Source: Microscillaceae bacterium (lineage in GTDB: Bacteria > Bacteroidota > Bacteroidia > Cytophagales > Microscillaceae). From it: a stretch of 22,891 bases of DNA. The notes below the pieces were generated by a model. It made no database searches. It saw only the letters and a program-made list of their open reading frames with translations, and was not told the DNA's origin. Shown one piece after another: positions 16,307 through 22,891 of the stretch (its first letter is position 1; each line of letters starts with the position of its first letter). The stretch lies in assembly GCA_003483885.1 (NCBI GenBank), contig DMXI01000095.1, forward strand, positions 1 through 22,891, given 5' to 3'. Both the position numbers and the translations under genes were made by a program.

Positions 16307-18094
16307 ATGAGAAGACAATTTGTAGGACTATTGATGGGGCTACTTGTTTTGGGTAACCTTCAAGCCCAAAAGCTAGTATACCACGTCAATTTGAATGATA
16401 GAGCCGACGACCAGTTTAAAGTAATCTTACATATAAAAGACGGACGTTTGTCCGCCAAAAATGCCATTTATCAATTTGCCTCTACTGCTCCTGGCACCTA
16501 TCAAGTGATGGATATGGGGCGCTTTGTCCGAAGCTTCAAAGCTTTTGATAAAAAAGGAAAAGAGTTAACTACCGAAAAAGTATCGGTTAACCAGTGGAAA
16601 ATTAACAAAGTAGAAAAAGCTACCAAAATAGAATATAGTATTGCCGAAACCTGGGATACGCCCGTAAAAGAGCACCGCATTTATTTGATGTGTGGGAGTT
16701 CGCTGGAAAAAGACCACGCCCTCATCAATGGGCAAACCGTGTTTGGCTTTCCCCAAGGCATGCAGGGTACCCCTTTGAAGATCAAAATAGATTATCCCAA
16801 AGAATGGATGGTAGGTACCGCGCTTGACAAAAATAAAGAAGGCTATTTTATGGCCGATAACTACGACCATATTGTAGACTCTCCCATTTTGATGGGCCGC
16901 CTCACCAAAGCCAGCACTATGTTGGGCAAAGTTCCTGTAGATATTTATACCTACTCCAAAACCGACAAAATCAAGTCTGAATACCTGCTTGAGGCAATGG
17001 CCGATATGCTCAAAGCAGCTCAGGCCTTTTTAAAAGAACTTCCAGTAGATCGCTACACCTTTTTGTACCATTTCGAAGATCGCACCATGGGAGCTTGGGA
17101 GCACTCTTATAGCTCTGAATATGTATACCGTGAGGCTCCCTGGACTCCAGGATATGCCAAGCGTTTGGTAAGTACCGCAGCACACGAGTTTTTCCACGTG
17201 GTTACCCCTTTGAATATTCATAGTGAAATCATAGAGCAGTTCAATTTTGAAAAGCCTACTCCTTCGGAGCACTTGTGGCTGTACGAAGGCACCACCGAAT
17301 GGGCCTCTCACATTATGCAGCTACGCTATGGTTTAACCAAATTGGATGACTTTTTTAAGCAATGGACCCGAAAAATCACCATTGATCAACAATACTTTGA
17401 TAAAAACTATAGTCTAAGCAAACTAGCGATGACTTCTTTTACCAAGCCTGGGCAGCGCCAGTATGGTAATATTTATATGCGAGGAGCCTTGGTAGCTGGT
17501 TTGCTGGATATTCGTCTGCTTGAACTCTCCAAGGGCAAACGAGGATTGCGCGAAGTAGTGCTGGATTTGGCAAAAAAATACGGCAAAAGTAAGGCTTTCT
17601 CTGAGAAAACCTTCTTCGAAGACTTTACCAAGATGACTTACCCCGAGATTGGCGAGTTTTTCAAGCAATATGTGAAAAACGCCAACCCATTGCCTTACAA
17701 AGAATATTTTGATAAAATTGGGGTCAGTTACTATAAGGAAAAAAATATGGGTAAAAAGGCAGGATTGTCTTACCGGGTATCACTCAATCAAGGCAAGTTT
17801 ATGGTAGCCCGCACTCAAGACGAAACTGGTGATTTGCTCAAAGTAGGCGACGAAATCGTAGCAATGGATGGCACCAAACTTACGCAAAAAAATGCACGGG
17901 CCACTTTTGACAAATTGCTCAAACAAAAAGCGGGTACCGAATACACGATGAAGGTAAAAAGAGAGGGCAAAGTATTGCCTTTGGCGCTGAAAACTTTTGC
18001 CCAAAAAGACATCAAAAAACACTACTTTGAGTTGAACCCTAACGCTACTCCTGCTCAGAAAAAGCTGAGAGAGCGATGGTTGAAAAATTTCTAG
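16307..18094 (+). CDS. Secreted M61-family metallopeptidase with PDZ domain
   Basis: 595 residues. Signal peptide at about 1-21 (FVGLLMGLLVLGNLQAQ). The N-terminal beta domain runs to about residue 210. The gluzincin catalytic domain has the zinc motif H293-E294-F-F-H297, with E327 in LWLYEGTTEW as the probable third ligand. The C-terminal part holds a PDZ domain at about 485-570 (LLKVGDEIVAMDGTKLTQKNA), as is usual in this family. M61 members include glycyl aminopeptidases; Bacteroidetes members are secreted or periplasmic. No propeptide or sorting tag is evident. It is monocistronic, with a strong terminator 57 bp after its stop. Confidence 0.93.
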   Translation: MRRQFVGLLMGLLVLGNLQAQKLVYHVNLNDRADDQFKVILHIKDGRLSAKNAIYQFASTAPGTYQVMDMGRFVRSFKAFDKKGKELTTEKVSVNQWKINKVEKATKIEYSIAETWDTPVKEHRIYLMCGSSLEKDHALINGQTVFGFPQGMQGTPLKIKIDYPKEWMVGTALDKNKEGYFMADNYDHIVDSPILMGRLTKASTMLGKVPVDIYTYSKTDKIKSEYLLEAMADMLKAAQAFLKELPVDRYTFLYHFEDRTMGAWEHSYSSEYVYREAPWTPGYAKRLVSTAAHEFFHVVTPLNIHSEIIEQFNFEKPTPSEHLWLYEGTTEWASHIMQLRYGLTKLDDFFKQWTRKITIDQQYFDKNYSLSKLAMTSFTKPGQRQYGNIYMRGALVAGLLDIRLLELSKGKRGLREVVLDLAKKYGKSKAFSEKTFFEDFTKMTYPEIGEFFKQYVKNANPLPYKEYFDKIGVSYYKEKNMGKKAGLSYRVSLNQGKFMVARTQDETGDLLKVGDEIVAMDGTKLTQKNARATFDKLLKQKAGTEYTMKVKREGKVLPLALKTFAQKDIKKHYFELNPNATPAQKKLRERWLKNF

Positions 18095-18150
18095 GGATTT
18101 TATTTCCTGGAACCATTACAAGGTTAAACTGCCCCTTTAGCCTCGTACAG

Positions 18151-18181
18151 AAGCCCCGAAATTCGTTTTGGGGCTTTTTTT
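18151..18181 (+). terminator. Intrinsic terminator of the M61 gene
   Basis: AAGCCCCGAAA (18151-18161), loop TTCG, then TTTTGGGGCTT, followed by a run of T. This is an 11-bp stem with one G-U pair and a T-tract, a classic Rho-independent terminator 57 bp after the stop at 18094. Confidence 0.88.
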
Positions 18182-18462
18182 ATGAGTAGGCTTTAGCGGC
18201 TAAGTTTGCAGGCTTGATAAGTGCCAAACCTATAAAATTTCCTCCTTTCTTACATCAGTATCAAAATCGCACGATCGACCGTCACAAACCCTTCGTGTCT
18301 CACGTTTTTTTTATAGATTTGAATCAGATTAAACCTGATAGGTTTCGGAAACCTGTTAGATTTGAAGTAGCGTCAATAGGTTCGAAACTTTAGGAGGGTA
18401 AAGCCAAACATGGAACGCAATTTGTAAATTCTTTCACAAGCCAACGAATCATTACAATATCA
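18182..18462 (+). promoter_or_regulatory. 5' region of the SiaB-like gene with alternating palindromes
   Basis: Two TAGATTTG boxes (18314-18321 and 18357-18364) match the TAnnTTTG -7 consensus. Between them AAACCT-GAT-AGGTTT (18331-18345) and AGGTTT-CGG-AAACCT (18340-18354) share their middle arm, so they form mutually exclusive small hairpins. No clear -33 element is seen. No open frame is seen. Confidence 0.4.
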
Positions 18463-19170
18463 ATGGACTATATCGACGAATTACGTAAAACAATGGCAGA
18501 ACATAAACTCATCTTTATGTATGAAGGAGAGTTTACCCAAGATATTATTTTGTCATTACTGAGAGTTGCCGAGAAAAAGATGAACGCTTTGGGCGAAAAT
18601 CTGAAGGTAACACGTAAGGTGTTTAATGTAATGACCGAATGTCTGCAAAACATTGTGAAGTATTCGGATGCGGTACCCAGCGAAAACGGGCAGGCGGCTG
18701 ATACTGACACTGAAGAGGTAGTGGCTGAATCGAGTGAAAGCGCATCAATGAATGCCGATGAAAAACCGGCCAGTGCTCCTACTGCTACAGTAGATGAAAA
18801 TGAAGAAGAAGAAACAAACCTCCCTCCTGCTGAGATAGAAATCTTTGACCCGTTGTTTATGATTGGTCGTCGTCCGCAAAACCAATATGCCATAGCTACC
18901 GGAAACATTATCAAAAACGAGAAAATAGAAAAAATCCAAGAGCGCCTCGAACACATCAATGGTTTGGACAAATTTGGCTTGCTGAAATTCTACCAACAAA
19001 CAGTAAAGGCCAATATGAAGCGTGACAAGGATAAAGAAAATGACCTGGATCGTAACAGTGCCGGATTGGGGTTTATAGATATGGCGCGCAAATCAGGGCA
19101 TAAGTTTGGATTTGACTTTAAATCTGTAAACGATGACTATTCTTATTTTTACTTCCTCGTAACTGTTTAG
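18463..19170 (+). CDS. SiaB-family (DUF6272) GHKL-like protein kinase with acidic linker
   Basis: A 235-residue cytoplasmic protein. The N-terminal part (IFMYEGEFTQDII at 17-29, VTRKVFNVMTECLQNIVKYS at 49-68) and C-terminal part (LFMIGRRPQNQYAIATGNII at 131-150, SAGLGFIDMARKSGHKFGF at 199-217, SYFYFLVTV) match the SiaB-like family. E59 and N63 correspond to an N-box and GLGFIDMARKSG to the ATP-lid region of a GHKL fold. In Pseudomonas aeruginosa SiaB phosphorylates SiaC, and the PP2C phosphatase SiaA reverses this. Family members are usually near 180 residues; here about 50 extra residues (70-125) rich in Glu, Ala, Ser and Thr separate the N-box from the next strand. It has no SiaC (DUF1987) neighbour: M61 lies upstream and IspG is convergent. 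Kinase activity and partners are inferred. Confidence 0.85.
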   Translation: MDYIDELRKTMAEHKLIFMYEGEFTQDIILSLLRVAEKKMNALGENLKVTRKVFNVMTECLQNIVKYSDAVPSENGQAADTDTEEVVAESSESASMNADEKPASAPTATVDENEEEETNLPPAEIEIFDPLFMIGRRPQNQYAIATGNIIKNEKIEKIQERLEHINGLDKFGLLKFYQQTVKANMKRDKDKENDLDRNSAGLGFIDMARKSGHKFGFDFKSVNDDYSYFYFLVTV

Positions 19171-19189
19171 CTATATAATCCGCAGTCCA

Positions 19190-19516
19190 CCGTTTGTTCA
19201 CTACTCCCACTTCTCATAATCTGCCTTCAGCTGATTATTCTATTGTTCCGCTGCGCTTATTGTTACATTGTTCTATTGTTTCGCGATGCGATGATTAATT
19301 GTTAGCTCCTTCGGCTGCGCTCAGGACAACGTTTTGCAAATATGAGAATACACCTTTGGTTTTTAGCTGCGCTTCGCGCCACCCTTGTTCCCTGATCCTT
19401 TATCCCTGTTCCACTCTTCGCTTCGCGCCCATTTTTCACTCTTGTCCTGACGTAGGAAGGATCTTTTTCACTTAGCAACGCGCCCTTGTTCCCTAATCCT
19501 TGCTCCTTGCTTCGCA
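19190..19516 (+). repeat. Interspersed repeat island, copy B (convergent gap)
   Basis: Fills the gap between the convergent SiaB-like and IspG genes. It is built of short words such as ATTGTTCCGCTGCGCTTATT (19242-19264 matches 22575-22597 at 22/23) and TTTTGCAAATATGAGA (19332-19347, found inverted at 7774-7789). The word CGCTTCGCGCC (19419-19429, inverted at 7638-7648) and CCTTCGGCTGCGCTCAGGAC (near 19307) also occur. Many words are tiny hairpins with a TTC or GAT loop. An open frame on the minus strand here is an artefact of the repeats. Confidence 0.7.
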
Positions 19517-21553
19517 CTAGCTATTCACTCCCAACTCCCGCTCAATCCACTTTCCATCTTCTTTGATCAATTCAATCAATTCGTCTACTGCCTGCGCCGA
19601 AGGTACTCCACGTTTTACCACTGTTTTGCTTCTATACAAGGTGATTTTTCCTTTACCTGAACCCACATACCCATAATCGGCGTCAGCCATTTCACCAGGG
19701 CCATTCACAATACAACCCATAATTCCGATTTTTACCCCTTTGAGGTGATCGGTGCGTTTGCGAATCATGGCGGTGGTTTCTTGCAAGTCAAAAAGGGTGC
19801 GTCCACAAGAGGGACAAGAAATGTATTCGGTTTTGGTCATACGAGTACGAGCTGCCTGTAAAATGCCAAAACTCAGATTATTCAATTGTTTGGTTTGCTC
19901 GAGAGCAGCCTCTTTGGCAGGGCTTTCGTTGCTATTGGCCAACAATACGCCGTCCCCCCAACCATCTATTAATAGTCCTCCTACATCGGTAGCAGCATAC
20001 AATTGCACCAGTTCGATATCTTTTACTTGGTTATCTTTTCTTTGGTAGTTGCGGCTCACGATGGTCGGATGCGTAATTTCCTGGGCCATCAATTCCAAAA
20101 ACAAACGACGTAACTCAGCCATTGCGTGCAAGTTCTCGGTTTCAAGTACCAATACCATTTGAGGGGTCGCTTTGATTTGAGCAATGACTGCCTCGGTTAA
20201 ATCTTTTAATTGGATTTTGACAAACTGCACTCCCTGGATGCCAGGGTTTTGCGTAAACTCTACGATCGTCAATAAAGGAAATACATTGCCCTGCTCCTGA
20301 GTTTTAGCAGCCGATTCGGCTTGCCAAGTACCAAAGTCTTGAATTACTTTAAGGCCATTAGGCATCATAAAAGGAACTGACCGGGTACCCAAGTAAATAT
20401 AATCTGCCCCCAGGTCATTCATTCCCCATTTATCAAGCTCTGGCAAATAATAATGGCCAATACCTTTCAAATCGCCCATTTCAATCGCCTCTACTTGGCT
20501 AAAATCGGCAATTACTCGGGGTACATTGTCTTTGCCAAAATTGGCTACTTCATGGGTAGCTCGCTTTTGATATTCATATGGGTTATAGTTCAACTGGGCA
20601 GTTTCCCAATCCAAGGGCTTGATAGGCGCATGATTAGCACGTCCCGCATAACGATTGACTAGTTGTTGGCCTACTGGCATTTCCGCCTCAGGCTCTTCGG
20701 TAAGCGATACTCTCACAGTATCTCCCAGGCCATCCTCCAACAATGCTCCAATCCCCATGGCTGACTTTATCCGCCCATCTTCTCCTTCGCCCGCTTCAGT
20801 TACTCCCAAGTGTAAGGGATAAGGCTTAAGACCTTCTTCGGCGAGCTTGAGTACCAGCAAACGATACGCTTGTACCATTACCTGTGGATTACTGGCCTTC
20901 ATAGAGATCACAATGTCGTGATACTTCAGGTCTTCGCAAATACGCAAAAACTCCAGGGCCGATTCTACCATACCTAGTGGGGTATCGCCATAACGGCTCA
21001 TAATGCGATCCGACAACGATCCGTGATTGGTACCAATACGCATGGCGGTGCCATTTTCCTTACACAGTTTTACCAAGGGTTCAAAGCGTTCTCGAATACG
21101 ATCAAGCTCAGCCTGGTATTGTTCATCGGTATATTCTATGATTTCAAATTTCTTTTTGTCGGCATAGTTTCCTGGATTAACTCGTACTTTTTCTACGATT
21201 TTGGCCGCCAGTTCTGCTGCATTAGGGGTAAAATGGATGTCAGCCACTAAAGGGGTTTGATAACCTTTTGCTCGTAGCCCTTCTTTGATCAACTGAAGGT
21301 TTTGGGCCTCTTTGATACTAGGTGCCGTAATACGCACATACTCGCAACCGGCTTCAATCATACGGATAGATTGGGCAATGCTTCCCTCGGTGTCCATGGT
21401 ATCTATGGTGGTCATGGACTGCACTCTGATGGGTTGTTCTTTACCCAAGGGTACTTGTCCTATGTTTACCTCTATAGATTTTCGGCGTTTAAACTCAGTC
21501 AATGATTGAGTGTAGAGTTTCACTTCGGGGGTTGTTTCGGCTATGCTTGACAT
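19517..21553 (-). CDS. ispG: IspG, 4-hydroxy-3-methylbut-2-enyl-diphosphate synthase
   Basis: Cytoplasmic iron-sulfur enzyme of the MEP isoprenoid pathway. It reduces 2-C-methyl-D-erythritol 2,4-cyclodiphosphate to 4-hydroxy-3-methylbut-2-enyl diphosphate. The frame runs to an ATG at 21607 (696 residues). The ATG at 21553 (MSSIAETTP, 678 residues) is preferred because the extra 18 residues are not typical and a TACCTTCG promoter-like box lies too close to 21607. Numbered from 21607: the TIM barrel begins KRRKSIEVNIG and PIRVQSMTT (about 40-67), and an extra domain of about 250 residues precedes the cluster domain, as in the long IspG of Bacteroidetes, chlamydiae and plants. The [4Fe-4S] ligands are C598, C601 (SCPSCGRT) and C632 (GCIVNGPGE) with E639. 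All key residues are present. It is monocistronic; a terminator separates it from the upstream lipoprotein gene. Confidence 0.97.
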   Translation of the reverse strand: MSSIAETTPEVKLYTQSLTEFKRRKSIEVNIGQVPLGKEQPIRVQSMTTIDTMDTEGSIAQSIRMIEAGCEYVRITAPSIKEAQNLQLIKEGLRAKGYQTPLVADIHFTPNAAELAAKIVEKVRVNPGNYADKKKFEIIEYTDEQYQAELDRIRERFEPLVKLCKENGTAMRIGTNHGSLSDRIMSRYGDTPLGMVESALEFLRICEDLKYHDIVISMKASNPQVMVQAYRLLVLKLAEEGLKPYPLHLGVTEAGEGEDGRIKSAMGIGALLEDGLGDTVRVSLTEEPEAEMPVGQQLVNRYAGRANHAPIKPLDWETAQLNYNPYEYQKRATHEVANFGKDNVPRVIADFSQVEAIEMGDLKGIGHYYLPELDKWGMNDLGADYIYLGTRSVPFMMPNGLKVIQDFGTWQAESAAKTQEQGNVFPLLTIVEFTQNPGIQGVQFVKIQLKDLTEAVIAQIKATPQMVLVLETENLHAMAELRRLFLELMAQEITHPTIVSRNYQRKDNQVKDIELVQLYAATDVGGLLIDGWGDGVLLANSNESPAKEAALEQTKQLNNLSFGILQAARTRMTKTEYISCPSCGRTLFDLQETTAMIRKRTDHLKGVKIGIMGCIVNGPGEMADADYGYVGSGKGKITLYRSKTVVKRGVPSAQAVDELIELIKEDGKWIERELGVNS

Positions 21554-21649
21554 GGGTACTTTTGTTTTCACTGAATCCAGGAAAAGTAATTTGAATATGT
21601 TCACCATTCCTAACTGCGAAGGTACATAAAATGTTGTAGTATCGGGTAT

Positions 21650-21681
21650 AAAAAAAGCCCGATCGTAACGACCAGGCTTTT
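21650..21681 (-). terminator. Terminator of the lipoprotein gene
   Basis: On the minus strand AGCCTGGTCG-TTA-CGATCGGGCT (21678-21656, two mismatches) is followed by seven T and preceded by A residues. It lies about 110 bp after the lipoprotein stop and upstream of ispG. The A/T flanks could make it bidirectional. Confidence 0.7.
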
Positions 21682-21789
21682 CGGATGATTGAATGTAAAA
21701 TGAATGTGTATTCTTGATTGTATAATGCTATGATAGTACTTGTGGCGTCATTTCGTAATCCAAAACCTCAAGTACGATGCATCATTAAT

Positions 21790-22242
21790 TTATTGAATTT
21801 TAGTGTAGATATGAATTTCAGTTTGGGTTTTACCACCTTTGGCAATGCTGGTTTCTATCATCAGTTCGGTCTTGCTGATGCCTTTTAATTGAAGCGTTTT
21901 GGTAGTTTCGTTGCCGGTAAAGGTCAACTCGCGATCATTGTCACTCAATGACCAGGTTCCTACGTCATTGGTTTCGGTATTATCGCATTGAGTTACGCCA
22001 TTGTCCGACACATAAGCGCCATCTCCCTGAATAGATAGGGTGTTGTCTTGCTCACAATCTCTAATAGCTACCTTTTTGCCTTCTACTTTTTTAGAGGTTA
22101 ATTTCCATTTACCAGTGATTCCCTCTCTTACATTGGAAGCTTCTCCAATGCTGGCAAAGTTTAAAGTTTCTCCACCTCCGCCACAAGCGCTTAGGGCCAC
22201 CATAATTCCTAATATGTACAAATAAATGCGTGAACTTCTCAT
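21790..22242 (-). CDS. Small lipocalin-like lipoprotein
   Basis: 150 residues. Signal peptide with lipobox LSAC20 (YILGIMVALSAC), followed by a GGGG tether, so it is probably lipid-anchored. The mature domain starts with ITGKWKLTSKKVEGKKV, then TLSIQGDGAYV and VGTWSLSDNDRELTFTG, and ends ELMIETS...TEIHIYTKI. This is the pattern of the lipocalin-like domain found in many short Bacteroidetes lipoproteins: a GxW strand, a threshold/error strand and a WxLxxNxxxL strand. Two cysteines in the mature part (in RDCEQDN and VTQCDN) could form a disulfide. Ligand and role are unknown. Monocistronic, upstream of ispG but separated from it by a terminator. Confidence 0.8.
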   Translation of the reverse strand: MRSSRIYLYILGIMVALSACGGGGETLNFASIGEASNVREGITGKWKLTSKKVEGKKVAIRDCEQDNTLSIQGDGAYVSDNGVTQCDNTETNDVGTWSLSDNDRELTFTGNETTKTLQLKGISKTELMIETSIAKGGKTQTEIHIYTKIQ

Positions 22243-22529
22243 GATGCTGTAATAGTCTTAAAGTTTGGTTAAAAGTTGATCTCGTAAAAGATGAAAAACA
22301 AGCAAATTATTTATTGAGTGATTACTCCACAGATAAGACAAACGCCTCAATGGTTTACCATAATTGAGGCCTGGAGTAATTTTTAGAGAAGTGATTAGGA
22401 ATAATGGTATAACAAAAGTAACGAGAATCCTTAAGCAATGTTCATATTTTGTAATAAATCTTGTGAATTGTCAAAATCACCGAAATTATCCGCATAAACT
22501 TACACGTTTTTTACACGCCATTTTTTTAA
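22243..22529. other. Gene-free stretch with compound inverted repeat
   Basis: Upstream region of the lipoprotein gene. It contains nested inverted repeats: ATTACTCCA (22321-22329) with TGGAGTAAT (22372-22380), and inside them GCCTCAA (22344-22350) with TTGAGGC (22364-22370). A TTG-started open frame across 22364-22636 runs into repeat DNA and has no protein-like composition. Confidence 0.4.
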
Positions 22530-22790
22530 TTATTGTTGCATTGTTTCGCCTTCGGCTGATTGTTCCATTGCTCTATTGTTCCGCTTCGCTTATTGTTTTA
22601 TTGTTAAATGGTTCCGCGATGCAATATGATTGTTGATTATTGATGTTTGATGATTAATTCGCCATACATCGCAAAACTATGGACCGTGGACTGAATGCTA
22701 TCGACTAAAAATCAGCCAAGGGCCAAAAGCTAAAGACCAACGCCCCTCAGGTGTTACGAACTAAAAACTATGGACTATCGCCCAATGCTG
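22530..22790 (+). repeat. Interspersed repeat island, copy C
   Basis: Same family as islands A and B. The segment 22673-22711 is the inverse of 7441-7479 (38 of 39 bases). The segment 22575-22597 matches 19242-19264 (22/23), and 22639-22659 is the inverse of 7788-7808 (20/21). A second related word, ACGAACTAAAAACTATGGAC, lies near 22758. No gene is visible. Confidence 0.7.
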
Positions 22791-22831
22791 TTTCCATAAG
22801 GGTTTAAGTTTGTAGCGTTAATCCACGAAAG

Positions 22832-22889
22832 CCCCCTTCCATCCTGCAAGCTCACCCAACATTTCCCAAATGTTGGTGTCCCAAGGGGG
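22832..22889. repeat. Nested inverted repeat at the right edge
   Basis: The outer arms CCCCCTT (22832-22838) and AAGGGGG (22883-22889) enclose a perfect 9-bp hairpin CCAACATTT-CCC-AAATGTTGG (22856-22876). It is cut close to the window end, so its full extent and neighbour are unknown. Confidence 0.5.
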
Positions 22890-22891
22890 AA

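Noticed and set aside
19302..19517. Open frame on the minus strand in the gap before ispG
   Set aside because: It is translated from repeat DNA (words such as CPERSRRS), has no family resemblance and begins inside the ispG stop region.
21641..21663. ATCGGG/CCCGAT pairing that could compete with the lipoprotein terminator
   Set aside because: On the transcribed strand the competing arm lies downstream of the T-tract, so it cannot act as an antiterminator before termination.
22364..22636. TTG-started 90-codon open frame on the plus strand
   Set aside because: It starts within an inverted repeat and reads through repeat island C; composition is not protein-like.

Overview
The window looks like chromosomal DNA from a Bacteroidetes bacterium of the order Cytophagales, resembling Microscilla. 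This is inferred from gene content: a beta-propeller/Y_Y_Y sensor protein, a 7TM-AraC regulator, a long three-domain IspG and a SiaB-family kinase. It is also inferred from AT-rich intergenic DNA, TAnnTTTG-type -7 boxes and the absence of clear Shine-Dalgarno sites. No rRNA, tRNA, CRISPR array or intact mobile element was seen. Twelve protein genes are supported.

Left part (1-7447, all +): a stand-alone radical SAM/SPASM-like protein, then two tandem genes ending in the same SpoIIE-type PP2C serine/threonine phosphatase domain but with different sensor halves. One has a periplasmic beta-sandwich plus a 7TM membrane domain. The other has a large periplasmic two-component-type beta-propeller, a Y_Y_Y domain and one TM helix. 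Neither carries a histidine kinase.

Middle (7870-15819): a lone membrane-bound O-acyltransferase (MBOAT, -) with an extra hydrophobic insert of about 100 residues; a secreted TPR-repeat protein (+); a 7TM-AraC transcription factor (-); a secreted S41 peptidase (-); and, divergent from it, a secreted protein of probable LolA-like fold (+). Three open frames here (AraC, S41, LolA-like) run upstream to TTG codons; ATG starts further in fit better and are used. A perfect 18-bp inverted repeat ends exactly at the AraC start codon.

Right part (16307-22891): a secreted M61 peptidase with a PDZ domain (+) and a good intrinsic terminator; a SiaB-family (DUF6272) GHKL-like protein kinase with an unusual acidic linker (+); IspG of the MEP isoprenoid pathway (-); and a small lipocalin-like lipoprotein (-). 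The last 650 bases have no convincing gene.

The most interesting themes are these. First, two sensor-PP2C phosphatases and a SiaB-type kinase lie in one window, the two opposing activities of a Sia-type phospho-switch, though no SiaC substrate gene is visible. Second, a modular interspersed repeat family fills two convergent intergenic gaps and the right-hand gene-free end, with near-identical inverted copies about 15 kb apart. Third, several structured non-coding stretches lie upstream of genes.
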